From an uncultured Prevotella sp. (GTDB lineage Bacteria > Bacteroidota > Bacteroidia > Bacteroidales > Bacteroidaceae): a DNA stretch of 8,517 bases. Below the pieces are notes generated by a model. The model was not told where the DNA came from. It saw nothing but the letters and a program-made list of their open reading frames with translations, and searched no databases. Shown here in pieces: positions 1 to 6,291 of the stretch (position 1 is its first letter; the number at the start of each line of letters is the position of its first letter). Location of the stretch: the NCBI GenBank assembly GCA_900548195.1, contig URJQ01000118.1:1-8517 (forward strand), read 5' to 3'. The position numbers were made by a program, and so were the translations under genes.

Positions 1-9
1 CCCCTCAGT

Positions 10-25
10 CCCCACTGCCGTGGGG
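10..25. repeat. GC-rich perfect hairpin
   Basis: Six-base arms CCCCAC and GTGGGG enclose the loop TGCC. Another C4 run lies at 1-4, so the minus strand carries two G4 tracts close together. The hairpin is just beyond the AT-rich palindrome when read in the direction of the polysaccharide operon. No T run follows it on either strand, so it does not look like a standard intrinsic terminator. The window edge cuts off its outer context. Its role is unknown. Confidence 0.5.
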
Positions 26-30
26 AAGTG

Positions 31-104
31 TAAAATATCAATAGAGAAAAACAAATAAAAAATAGAAAAAATATATTTATTTATTTTTCTCTATTGATAT
101 TTTA
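31..104. repeat. Long AT-rich palindrome downstream of the polysaccharide operon
   Basis: The arms at 31-58 and 77-104 are inverted copies that match at 27 of 28 positions (the exception is C52), with an 18-bp AT-rich spacer. The shared core reads TATCAATAGAG. It starts about 140 bp after the acetyltransferase stop, so it may end transcription of the minus-strand operon or block read-through from the left. No clean GC stem with a U tract is present, which makes a classical intrinsic terminator doubtful. The right arm is also the outer part of the repeat shared with the other end of the window. Confidence 0.7.
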
Positions 105-139
105 TTTCTGATTAGTACCATGTTAACTACTTGCGAAAC
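77..139 (+). repeat. Dispersed intergenic repeat, copy 1
   Basis: Aligning this stretch without gaps to the reverse complement of 8455-8517 gives 55 matches in 63 positions. The best-kept parts are the block around ATTGATATTTTATT, then CTGATTAGTA and CATGTTA. It begins about 104 bp beyond the stop of the acetyltransferase gene. It has the same orientation relative to its upstream operon as the second copy has to the kinase gene. Similarity fades beyond position 139. No transposase or integrase is visible nearby. Confidence 0.7.
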
Positions 140-205
140 GTCAGTGGATAACATAAAAAAACGGATTGAGCAATTGGGCTACAATAATCACCTTTCAGGA
201 TTTCT

Positions 206-269
206 TTAGCAAGCAATTTCTTACGTATTAGCAAGCAACTTCTTACGTATTAGCAAGCAATTTCTCATG
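206..269. repeat. 22-bp tandem repeat at the end of the acetyltransferase gene
   Basis: Almost three units start at 206, 228 and 250. The unit is TTAGCAAGCAATTTCTTACG followed by TA. Unit 2 differs at one base (C239), and unit 3 diverges after its first 15-16 bases. On the minus strand unit 3 encodes the last codons of the acetyltransferase, and the junction with unit 2 supplies the TAA stop at 243-245. Since 22 is not a multiple of three, duplication here changes the reading frame downstream. The likely origin is slipped-strand duplication. Confidence 0.85.
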
Positions 270-803
270 TTCCACAATCTGTTCAGGCGTAAAACGCATC
301 TTGATAAGTTTTGCTGGCACGCCTCCGATGATGCTATAAGGTGCACACGACTTAGTGACTACACTGCCAGCAGCGACGACAGAGCCACGTCCGATGGTCA
401 CGCCTTTGAGTATAATGACATTAGCACCTGTCCATACTCCATCCTCGATGACCACAGGCTGGTCGTTCTCAGGCAGTTTTTCTTCATCTGTAATATCTAT
501 CACGTGCTTTCCTATTAAGTCTATCCTATGGTCGCCAGTGATGATTACGGGCTTTGGACCGAACAACACCTTATTTCCGATGGTGCAAGAAGCGCCAGTG
601 CAATATATTACGCTACCCTTTGGTATGCTTGTATATTCTCCTACAGAAAGGTTTTCGAGTCCTTTAATATCTGAACATGATGGGCGAATATACACTCCTT
701 TACCGCAACTCTTCATCGCTTTGCGGTAAAAATAAGCCAAGAACACATCATAGAGGAATGGAACTGCCTTGCTTGCTTTTATGATAAAAGTATGTAGTTT
801 CAT
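243..803 (-). CDS. Hexapeptide-repeat O-acetyltransferase, last visible gene of the operon
   Basis: This 186-aa protein has the left-handed beta-helix of the xenobiotic/maltose acetyltransferase superfamily, which moves an acetyl group from acetyl-CoA to a hydroxyl, usually on a sugar. Residues 1-34 form a hydrophobic and basic lead-in. Hexapeptide-like repeats run through about 50-90 and 117-152. The motif GDHRID at 90-95 holds the likely catalytic His92. The block VWTGANVIILKGVTIGRGSV near 123-142 and the ending IIGGVPAKLIK at 158-168 are typical of the family. It starts 20 bp after the polymerase stop and so belongs to the same transcript. The expected role is acetylation of the glycan made by this operon; the acceptor is unknown. 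The gene ends inside a 22-bp tandem repeat, so its last residues (LLANT) may not be ancestral. Confidence 0.88.
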   Translation of the reverse strand: MKLHTFIIKASKAVPFLYDVFLAYFYRKAMKSCGKGVYIRPSCSDIKGLENLSVGEYTSIPKGSVIYCTGASCTIGNKVLFGPKPVIITGDHRIDLIGKHVIDITDEEKLPENDQPVVIEDGVWTGANVIILKGVTIGRGSVVAAGSVVTKSCAPYSIIGGVPAKLIKMRFTPEQIVEHEKLLANT

Positions 804-823
804 AATTATCTATTCTCATTATA

Positions 824-2068
824 TCAGTTTTCGCGAGCTAATGGTGCATTTTTCTCACTTGTGGAGAATGCCAATTCCTCGCTTTCTTCCTCATCCTCTT
901 CTTCCTCATCCTCTTCTTCCTCCATATTCCCATTAGCATTTAAGCAGAGCGCCAGGAGCATACAGAATCCCATTCCCTTACCTGAAAGAAATGAAGTATC
1001 TGCTGTCTGCTCGATGAGAAGGCAGAAGAATGCAATCCATGCCACGCGATAATAGCGCATATCTTCTATTTCATTCATGGCTACCAGTCTGCGTTTCCAG
1101 AATATGCAGAAGAGAATGATGCCAGCAACGCCGAGCTGAGCCAGCGTAGGATAGAAGGCATCTGCCACAAACATCGGATTACTTGGATCGCATCCCCACA
1201 CACGACTCATGTGATACTTATAGAGCAAAGGCGAATAATAGTCTGCAGCTGCAGCGCAACCCCACGTTCCCATACCTGGTCCGAAGGGGAAATAGTCCCA
1301 GATTATCTCAGTGAAAGCGATACGATAACTCATCGGACGAGCAAGCTCATTACTGTTAAGTCCGGATACATAATAGATATCAAATTTTTCCCAAGTAACA
1401 TAAAGCGTCACTGCCAGTAGCACTACAAGAGCCAATATCGTTTTAGGTGACTTAAACTGCAGTTTGCCACGAAGGAAAAAGACGAATCCCACGAAGCACA
1501 CCACCTCACCCATAAACTTGAATTTAGGAGCAAGCATACCGCTCAATACTATTGCGAGGGCTATATATGCATTCTTCTGATTGTCAGGTTTCCACAAATA
1601 CCAGGTCATACCAGTACACATAGCCAACTGTCCCAGCACTGGAAATTCCGCATCTGCGCCGACATTTACCTCTGGATGATAGAGGAACCACGCTCCAAGC
1701 GTCACCAACATGGATATGAGCATCACATTCTTCTGCCTTTCTGTAAATCGCGGATTCAATATCCACGTACAGTAAATCACAGAGAAAGGCCTTATCCATT
1801 GCACCATATCTCGTAGCACTGCCTTCTCTATATTCTCACCAAATATCAGTCCATAGACCACATAGAAAGCAAGAATGCCAAGAAATAATCTGTACTCCCC
1901 TCGCGGTTCACGATTGAGCGAGACACTACTATTGAGGAAAGTAAATGCCATGAGAATGACTGTCATTATCTCATCTATCCATCCGAAGCCATCTAATTCA
2001 TTGAAAGCAATACAGGTAGGAAAATAGATAATCCAGAATAATGTATAGAATTGCGCTATTGTTTTCAT
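824..2068 (-). CDS. Polysaccharide polymerase / O-antigen ligase-like membrane protein with acidic tail
   Basis: The 414-aa protein has about ten to twelve hydrophobic segments (for example near 6-22, 31-48, 60-76, 114-130, 168-180, 187-199, 210-225, 311-323, 342-353 and 364-377). A longer hydrophilic loop lies between about 226 and 310, containing FPFGPGMGTWG at 260-270. This layout, with a glycine-rich motif and a large outer loop, is that of the Wzy polymerase and WaaL O-antigen ligase superfamily, which joins glycan repeat units at the outer face of the inner membrane. Primary sequence in this group is poorly conserved, so polymerase versus ligase cannot be decided. The start codon overlaps the stop of the glycosyltransferase by 4 bp (ATGA), which suggests translational coupling. 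The C-terminus is odd: 383-398 is almost all Glu and Asp, from an in-frame 15-bp DNA repeat. Confidence 0.8.
   Translation of the reverse strand: MKTIAQFYTLFWIIYFPTCIAFNELDGFGWIDEIMTVILMAFTFLNSSVSLNREPRGEYRLFLGILAFYVVYGLIFGENIEKAVLRDMVQWIRPFSVIYCTWILNPRFTERQKNVMLISMLVTLGAWFLYHPEVNVGADAEFPVLGQLAMCTGMTWYLWKPDNQKNAYIALAIVLSGMLAPKFKFMGEVVCFVGFVFFLRGKLQFKSPKTILALVVLLAVTLYVTWEKFDIYYVSGLNSNELARPMSYRIAFTEIIWDYFPFGPGMGTWGCAAAADYYSPLLYKYHMSRVWGCDPSNPMFVADAFYPTLAQLGVAGIILFCIFWKRRLVAMNEIEDMRYYRVAWIAFFCLLIEQTADTSFLSGKGMGFCMLLALCLNANGNMEEEEDEEEEDEEESEELAFSTSEKNAPLAREN
886..923. repeat. 15-bp in-frame tandem repeat encoding a Glu/Asp tract
   Basis: The unit CTTCCTCATCCTCTT occurs at 886-900 and 901-915, with a partial third copy at 916-923. 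Fifteen bases are five codons, so copy-number change would lengthen or shorten the acidic tail of the polymerase-like protein without a frameshift. The tract follows the last predicted membrane segment. Confidence 0.85.
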
Positions 2069-2838
2069 TTTATTCTATATCTGCGTCTTTTTATTTTATT
2101 GTAAATCACGAAGAGAACCTCAGGCACGAGCCAGCGCATCCTGTCCTTAAGGCTTCTCTTTCCCGTTCCCCAACTGCCCATATATCTATGCACAGTTCTC
2201 GTATTCGGCGTGATATTCAGCCTACTTGTCAGGACATTGATAGGTGCAAAATACTCATGCGGATAGATATTTATGCCCATGACGCTCTGTATCCCGCTGA
2301 CATTCTGCAGTCCTTCTTCGCACAATGCCTCAGTGGTATATGCCACGATGGTCTTATACCATGATATGTCTTCTGGTGGAAGTTCAAACTTCATGCCTGC
2401 ATATATGTTGAGCATCTTCTTCAGAAACGGATGTGAAGCTTCCATTCCGGAACCAAGTCCGAGGGCTACTGAGAAGCAATAGCGCGGAGCATATCGTCCC
2501 GGAGTATTCTCTCCATCTGGATCAATTTCAAAGCCCATGAAGTTTCCAGCGGCAATAATGTCATCCATTGGACGTATAACCTCCACATCTGTGTCGAAAT
2601 AGATTCCGCCAAACTGATGTAATATCCAAAAGCGAGCATAGTCACTGACGAAGGCATACTTCTTTTGTCGGTAAGCCTCCGCAGTATATGGAATGATATT
2701 TACGTCGAAATTATCCTCATTCCATTCTTTTATCTCATAGTCTGGCAGATATTTTCTCCAGCTTGCGATACATTCCTGCGCAAGTGGTGGCAAGGGATTT
2801 CTGCCAAACCAGCAATAGTGTATTATCTTGGGTATCAT
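2065..2838 (-). CDS. DXD-motif glycosyltransferase (GT32 / capsular polysaccharide synthesis type)
   Basis: Taken from the ATG at 2838, the product is 257 aa and begins MIPKIIHYCWFG, the typical opening of the Gly_transf_sug (GT32-like) transferases of capsule and LPS clusters. These retaining enzymes transfer a sugar from a nucleotide sugar to a growing glycan on the cytoplasmic side. The region around 61-90 contains SDYARFWIL, then GGIYFDTDVEV, with the metal-binding DXD at Asp82-Asp84. VHRYMGSW at 216-223 carries a conserved-looking His/Trp near the end, and the C-terminus is strongly basic (KIKRRRYRIK). The frame stays open to 2907, but that longer start would overlap the antiterminator gene and add 23 residues unlike the family. 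With the chosen start, 22 bp separate it from the antiterminator stop. The donor and acceptor sugars cannot be told from sequence. Confidence 0.88.
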   Translation of the reverse strand: MIPKIIHYCWFGRNPLPPLAQECIASWRKYLPDYEIKEWNEDNFDVNIIPYTAEAYRQKKYAFVSDYARFWILHQFGGIYFDTDVEVIRPMDDIIAAGNFMGFEIDPDGENTPGRYAPRYCFSVALGLGSGMEASHPFLKKMLNIYAGMKFELPPEDISWYKTIVAYTTEALCEEGLQNVSGIQSVMGINIYPHEYFAPINVLTSRLNITPNTRTVHRYMGSWGTGKRSLKDRMRWLVPEVLFVIYNKIKRRRYRIK

Positions 2839-2860
2839 ACTTTTTATTGTTACGAAGATG

Positions 2861-4402
2861 TCAGAGATGCAACCACACCCCTTCAAGGTATCTGCGCCAT
2901 ACGGCAAGATGTGTGGTGGTATAGATTTCCTTGCAGAGTTGCAGACAGATGTCTATAAGCGTTTGGCGCGCCAAAGCAATGCTTTCAGCCTCACATTCAT
3001 CGGTCTCTATGCAGAGGACATTGAGCGAGCGTTCACCCACCATAAGATTTTCCACAGCCTTCACCTTACTGTCTGCATCGTGAAGGATATGATATAAAGT
3101 CGGAGCATAATTGCGAAATGACTCTATCAGTTTTATGTCCGTAGGCTTTCTGGCATCCTTAGCTTTTGTTCCTGCCACGAGGTAAGCATTTGCTTTACCC
3201 GCCGTAAGGAAATATTCGCTGAGCAGTCTGTCCCAGTTAGCGAAGAGCATCATCTTACCTTCCGTCGTCGGCATCTCGCCTATGTGGGCATAATATGTGG
3301 TGGTGGCGGTTTCTTCTTTCTGCGAATGTGGATAAAAGACGGTCTCTTCGATTTCCACTCTTCTGATTGTCACATCATAATCAGGGAATGCCAACTGCTT
3401 TTCCTGCGCCTCACCCATAATAATTCCTGCTGTCGGAGTAAGGAAAGGTCGGATAAAATTCCTTGACCATGCAGCCTCCACATATCCTTTATTATCCTTC
3501 TCATAGCGCATTAGCGAATACACCATGCTGACTTCCTCCTTGCCATATTCGGCAAAAGCCTTGCTGAGTGCTCTTTTTCCATTCTTTGCAAGCCACTTGC
3601 AAAGTTCCACCCAGGAGGTCTTTTCGTAAAGGAAATCCACGATTTCGAGAAGTGTTGCCATAGCTTTGTCTGCCAAGCCGCATGCCTGTATAGTGCCTAT
3701 CATCATGTCGATGGCGCGGTCGCGCTCTGTCGGACTGCCCTTTTTCCTCATGTCTCCATTGACCATTCGGCTGACATGGAAGGACCATATATTAGGTATG
3801 CTCACAGTGAGAGAAGGGATTCCGCCATCATCGAGTATGCAGAAGACGAGGCGCCGCTCGCCTCCAAACCTGACGAAATAGCCTGATTTGCCTGCAAATG
3901 GCCCGTCCATTATCTTCACCACCTCATTCATCTTGCCGCTCTTGGGATTGTATGCGTAGTCGGAATATGGACGATCGAGCACCACCATGCACTCGTCATA
4001 ACTGTCATTAAACTCCCGAAACACCTTCATCTCAGCCTCTGGGACTGTCAGCGGTATTGATTTTCTGCCGTCCTTGTCATCCATTCTGAGACGACGAAAG
4101 AGGATTCCTCCGTCAGGATCATTATGTTTCAAGAAATTGCTGAGCGCATTATATGTGGCAAGTACGAAGACATGACCTGAATATAGCGGTGCTTTCACAT
4201 CTTTGCCTTTATGCCTTTTGGTGACGATAGTGTTGATAGGACAAAACACTTCGATGATATTCTTTTCCTTCTCCATACCACGGGATATAATCTCAGCGAG
4301 ACTTTTCTCCTGATGCGGCTTACTGCGCACGACATACCAACGGAAGTCTGTCTCCCGTTCGTTGTATATAGCGTAGTATTTAGAAGGCGATTCTGTCATC
4401 AT
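2861..4402 (-). CDS. Long NusG/UpxY-family transcription antiterminator with a C-terminal extension
   Basis: The first gene of the polysaccharide operon encodes 513 aa. Residues about 20-110 look like the NusG N-terminal domain: FRWYVVRSKPHQEKSLAEII at 20-39, then VFCPINT and, after a basic stretch, APLYSGHVFV at 71-80. A KOW-like segment is at about 158-190 (NEVVKIMDGPFAGKSGYFVR at 159-178). UpxY and RfaH relatives bind elongating RNA polymerase and let it pass early termination in the leader of their own operon. Such proteins are usually about 160-200 aa, so roughly 300 residues (about 211-513) are unexplained. That part looks soluble, is rich in charged residues and helices, and has paired cysteines late on (464/470, 486/490). 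I recognise no known domain in it. Two ATG codons stand in tandem; the first is used here. Antitermination of this operon is inferred from family and gene position. Confidence 0.82.
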   Translation of the reverse strand: MMTESPSKYYAIYNERETDFRWYVVRSKPHQEKSLAEIISRGMEKEKNIIEVFCPINTIVTKRHKGKDVKAPLYSGHVFVLATYNALSNFLKHNDPDGGILFRRLRMDDKDGRKSIPLTVPEAEMKVFREFNDSYDECMVVLDRPYSDYAYNPKSGKMNEVVKIMDGPFAGKSGYFVRFGGERRLVFCILDDGGIPSLTVSIPNIWSFHVSRMVNGDMRKKGSPTERDRAIDMMIGTIQACGLADKAMATLLEIVDFLYEKTSWVELCKWLAKNGKRALSKAFAEYGKEEVSMVYSLMRYEKDNKGYVEAAWSRNFIRPFLTPTAGIIMGEAQEKQLAFPDYDVTIRRVEIEETVFYPHSQKEETATTTYYAHIGEMPTTEGKMMLFANWDRLLSEYFLTAGKANAYLVAGTKAKDARKPTDIKLIESFRNYAPTLYHILHDADSKVKAVENLMVGERSLNVLCIETDECEAESIALARQTLIDICLQLCKEIYTTTHLAVWRRYLEGVWLHL

Positions 4403-4540
4403 TTAGTTTGTTGCTTTTGCAGTGGCAAGAGTGATTCTACCGTTGTATTGCTCTGTTCTCTTGCGTTTGCGAACTTGTCTTTTTATTTGATTTTTTCAGC
4501 AATCATAGAGTTTATCCACTTTCTTGCAGGTTTTTCTTTC
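4403..4540 (-). promoter_or_regulatory. 5' leader of the polysaccharide operon
   Basis: If transcription starts just downstream of the -7 box, about 135 nt of untranslated leader precede the antiterminator gene. UpxY-type proteins are known to act in such leaders by preventing early termination. Only small stems are visible: a 4-bp stem TTGC/GCAA (4417-4428) just before the start codon, and GTTC/GAAC arms further upstream (4454-4473). No strong terminator hairpin with a U tract is seen, so an antitermination site is expected here but not identified. Confidence 0.45.
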
Positions 4541-4546
4541 AACTTA

Positions 4547-4577
4547 CAAAAGTAAGAAAAATATCCCAAATGACAAA
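4547..4577 (-). promoter_or_regulatory. Bacteroidota-type promoter of the polysaccharide operon
   Basis: On the minus strand TTTG (4577-4574) is followed by 19 bp and then TACTTTTG (4554-4547). This fits the known Bacteroides primary sigma consensus of TTTG near -33 and TAnnTTTG near -7, at its normal spacing. The -7 box lies within a short palindrome, CTTAC-AAAA-GTAAG (4543-4556), that a regulator could use or that may be chance. No longer inverted repeats flank the promoter, so it does not look like an invertible, phase-variable capsule promoter. Confidence 0.75.
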
Positions 4578-4739
4578 CCTTTCAGCCATTTTTTTGTCAT
4601 CATCTGCTAATCTTGCTCTTTCATGGGATAAATATCATGAATCAAGCAAAGATAGTGAAAGAGACTGACATCGGATAAGATGCTTGGTATAGACTGCATC
4701 TTTTCGATGATTTATGCCGTATATATCAAAAAAAATGCT

Positions 4740-4747
4740 TATATTTG
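4740..4747 (+). promoter_or_regulatory. Promoter -7 core upstream of the MATE gene
   Basis: TATATTTG matches TAnnTTTG and continues as CACCACA, the same bases that follow the core before the response regulator gene. It lies 63 bp before the MATE start codon, leaving a leader of about 55-60 nt. No clear TTTG is present at the expected -33 spacing; the upstream stretch is A-rich instead. Confidence 0.55.
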
Positions 4748-4810
4748 CACCACAATTCTGAAATGATACATTACTCAAGCATTCATTTTGAATATATATA
4801 AAAGATTATC

Positions 4811-6217
4811 ATGAAAGACAATAGAGACAGTATAGACTTTGGAAAAGAACCGGTAGGCAAGATATTTCGCAAGATGTTTCTCCCCACTCTCGTAGCAATG
4901 GTCACAATGGTGGTGCTCAATATCACAGACGGAGCATTCGTAGGACACGGTGTAGGCAGTGATGCTCTTGCCGCTGTCAGCATCATCGCGCCGGTATTTC
5001 TCTTCATCGCCGGCATCGGACTGATGTTTGGCATCGGCGGTTCGGTAGTGGCAAGCATCCATCTTTCGAAAGGTAAGGTGAAGGCAGCGAGGATTAACAT
5101 CACCCAGTCACTGATTGGTGGATTCATTGTGGGATGTATTCTTGGCGGACTGATAGTGGCATTCCAGCGTGAGACGTGTCTATTGTTCGGCTCAAGCGAG
5201 AAGCTTATCCCGCTGGCTAAGAGCTACTTGGTATGGATTGCATCATTCATGCCACTGTGTATCGTGAGTAATGTGGGAATGTTTATGGTGCGCCTTGACG
5301 GTTCGCCACGCATTGCCATGTATCTGAACGTCACAGGTGCGGTGCTGAATATGCTTGGCGATGGTCTCCTTATCTATGGTCTTGACATCGACTTTGGCTT
5401 CTATCATCTGGTAATCCCTACCTTCGGACTTGCTGGCGCTGCCATAGCCACCAGTTTCAGCTATGCTTTGACTGGATTGTGCACCATCGGTTATCTGCTC
5501 TTCTTTAGCAAAACACTGCAACTCTATCGCCTTAGAATGACGATGAAGAGCCTCCGACTCACACTGAGAAACCTCTGTTACCAGATCAGAATCGGTGAAA
5601 GCGCCATGCTGGGCGAGATTGCCATCTCCGCACTTATCATCGTAGGCAACTATCAGTTTATCAGATATATGGGTGAAGACGGCGTTGCCGCTTTCAGCGT
5701 AGCGTGCTATATGACTCCGATTGCATTCATGTTTGGCAATGCTATCGTGCAGAGTTCTCAGCCTATCATCAGTTTTGCCCACGGCAGAAGGAACGAAAAA
5801 AGCTTTGATCACGCACAGCGAATAAGGCAAGCTATGCGTATCGACATCGCTACAGCGGTGCTTTGCGGCATTGGAGGCACACTGGTGATGATATTTGGTG
5901 CCGACATTCTCTCGTCCATCTTCCTGCCTTCGGGATGCAAAGCCTGGGAATTGTGCCTGGAAGGTCTGCCACTCTTCGGCGTTTCTTTCGCTTTTGTGGT
6001 ACTCAATCTCACTATGATAGGCTACTATCAGAGCACTGAGCAAGCTTCTGCTGCTACAGTCTTTACCCTCCTTCGTGGCTTTATCATCCTCATTCCGTCA
6101 TTCATTCTGATGCCGTTATGGTTTGGCACGTCAGGACTTTGGCTATCTCTTGGCTTCAGCGAAATGGCTACTTTCATGATTATCTGCGCTAATTACTTGA
6201 TGAAAAAGCGAATGTAA
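4811..6217 (+). CDS. MATE-family cation-coupled multidrug/toxin exporter
   Basis: The 468-aa protein has about twelve membrane segments arranged as two related bundles, the layout and usual length of the MATE (MatE) family in the MOP superfamily. These inner-membrane antiporters export drugs, dyes or metabolites in exchange for Na+ or H+. Family-like blocks are ITDGAFVGHGVGSDALAA at 38-55, GIGGSVVASIHLSKGK at 74-89, MVRLDGSPRIAMYLNVTGA at 159-177, and in the second half QPIISFAHGRRN at 317-328 and MIGYYQSTEQASA at 402-414. The opening IDFGKEPVGKIFRKMFLPTL is a common start for this group, supporting the ATG at 4811. It ends with tandem TAA TAA codons 74 bp before the response regulator. The substrate is unknown. 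Its neighbourhood allows control by the two-component system, but nothing in the sequence proves that. Confidence 0.93.
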   Translation: MKDNRDSIDFGKEPVGKIFRKMFLPTLVAMVTMVVLNITDGAFVGHGVGSDALAAVSIIAPVFLFIAGIGLMFGIGGSVVASIHLSKGKVKAARINITQSLIGGFIVGCILGGLIVAFQRETCLLFGSSEKLIPLAKSYLVWIASFMPLCIVSNVGMFMVRLDGSPRIAMYLNVTGAVLNMLGDGLLIYGLDIDFGFYHLVIPTFGLAGAAIATSFSYALTGLCTIGYLLFFSKTLQLYRLRMTMKSLRLTLRNLCYQIRIGESAMLGEIAISALIIVGNYQFIRYMGEDGVAAFSVACYMTPIAFMFGNAIVQSSQPIISFAHGRRNEKSFDHAQRIRQAMRIDIATAVLCGIGGTLVMIFGADILSSIFLPSGCKAWELCLEGLPLFGVSFAFVVLNLTMIGYYQSTEQASAATVFTLLRGFIILIPSFILMPLWFGTSGLWLSLGFSEMATFMIICANYLMKKRM

Positions 6218-6236
6218 TAAATTTGTAATGATATTT

Positions 6237-6269
6237 TTTCTTCTTTTCCACAGATATTTATTACTTTTG
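6237..6269 (+). promoter_or_regulatory. Promoter of the two-component operon
   Basis: TACTTTTG at 6262-6269 is identical to the -7 box of the polysaccharide promoter. TTTC at 6237-6240 stands 21 bp upstream as a one-mismatch -33 element. The start codon is 22 bp past the -7 box, so the leader would be only about 15 nt. With no terminator visible between MATE and this point, the regulator could also be reached by read-through from the MATE gene. Confidence 0.6.
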
Positions 6270-6291
6270 CACCACACAAATTTAATGAATT

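Larger units (their letters stand above)
4403..4810. other. 408-bp divergent intergenic region
   Basis: This non-coding stretch separates the minus-strand polysaccharide operon from the plus-strand MATE gene. It holds the polysaccharide promoter and leader on the left and a MATE promoter core on the right. Between them are two small inverted repeats of unproven role: TCATG/CATGA at 4621-4640 with a 10-bp spacer, and AAGATGC/GCATCTT at 4677-4702 with a 12-nt loop. The region is AT-rich. I see no convincing small gene or RNA gene in it. Confidence 0.6.

Noticed and set aside
31..104. Invertible promoter of the capsule phase-variation type
   Set aside because: The spacer is only 18 bp, contains no promoter core, and no recombinase gene is in view.
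206..269. Possible CRISPR-like array
   Set aside because: The 22-bp units are directly abutting with no unique spacers, and no cas genes are present.
2839..2907. Upstream start for the glycosyltransferase at 2907
   Set aside because: The extra 23 residues overlap the antiterminator end and do not resemble the family, whereas the ATG at 2838 gives its typical opening.
5243..6043. Long open frame (266 codons) on the minus strand within the MATE gene
   Set aside because: Its product is rich in His, Ser, Cys and Glu with no domain, and it lies wholly opposite a convincing transporter gene.
4811..6217. The MATE protein as the missing Wzx flippase for the polysaccharide
   Set aside because: Both belong to the MOP superfamily, but the motifs are those of MATE exporters and the gene is on the opposite strand with its own promoter.
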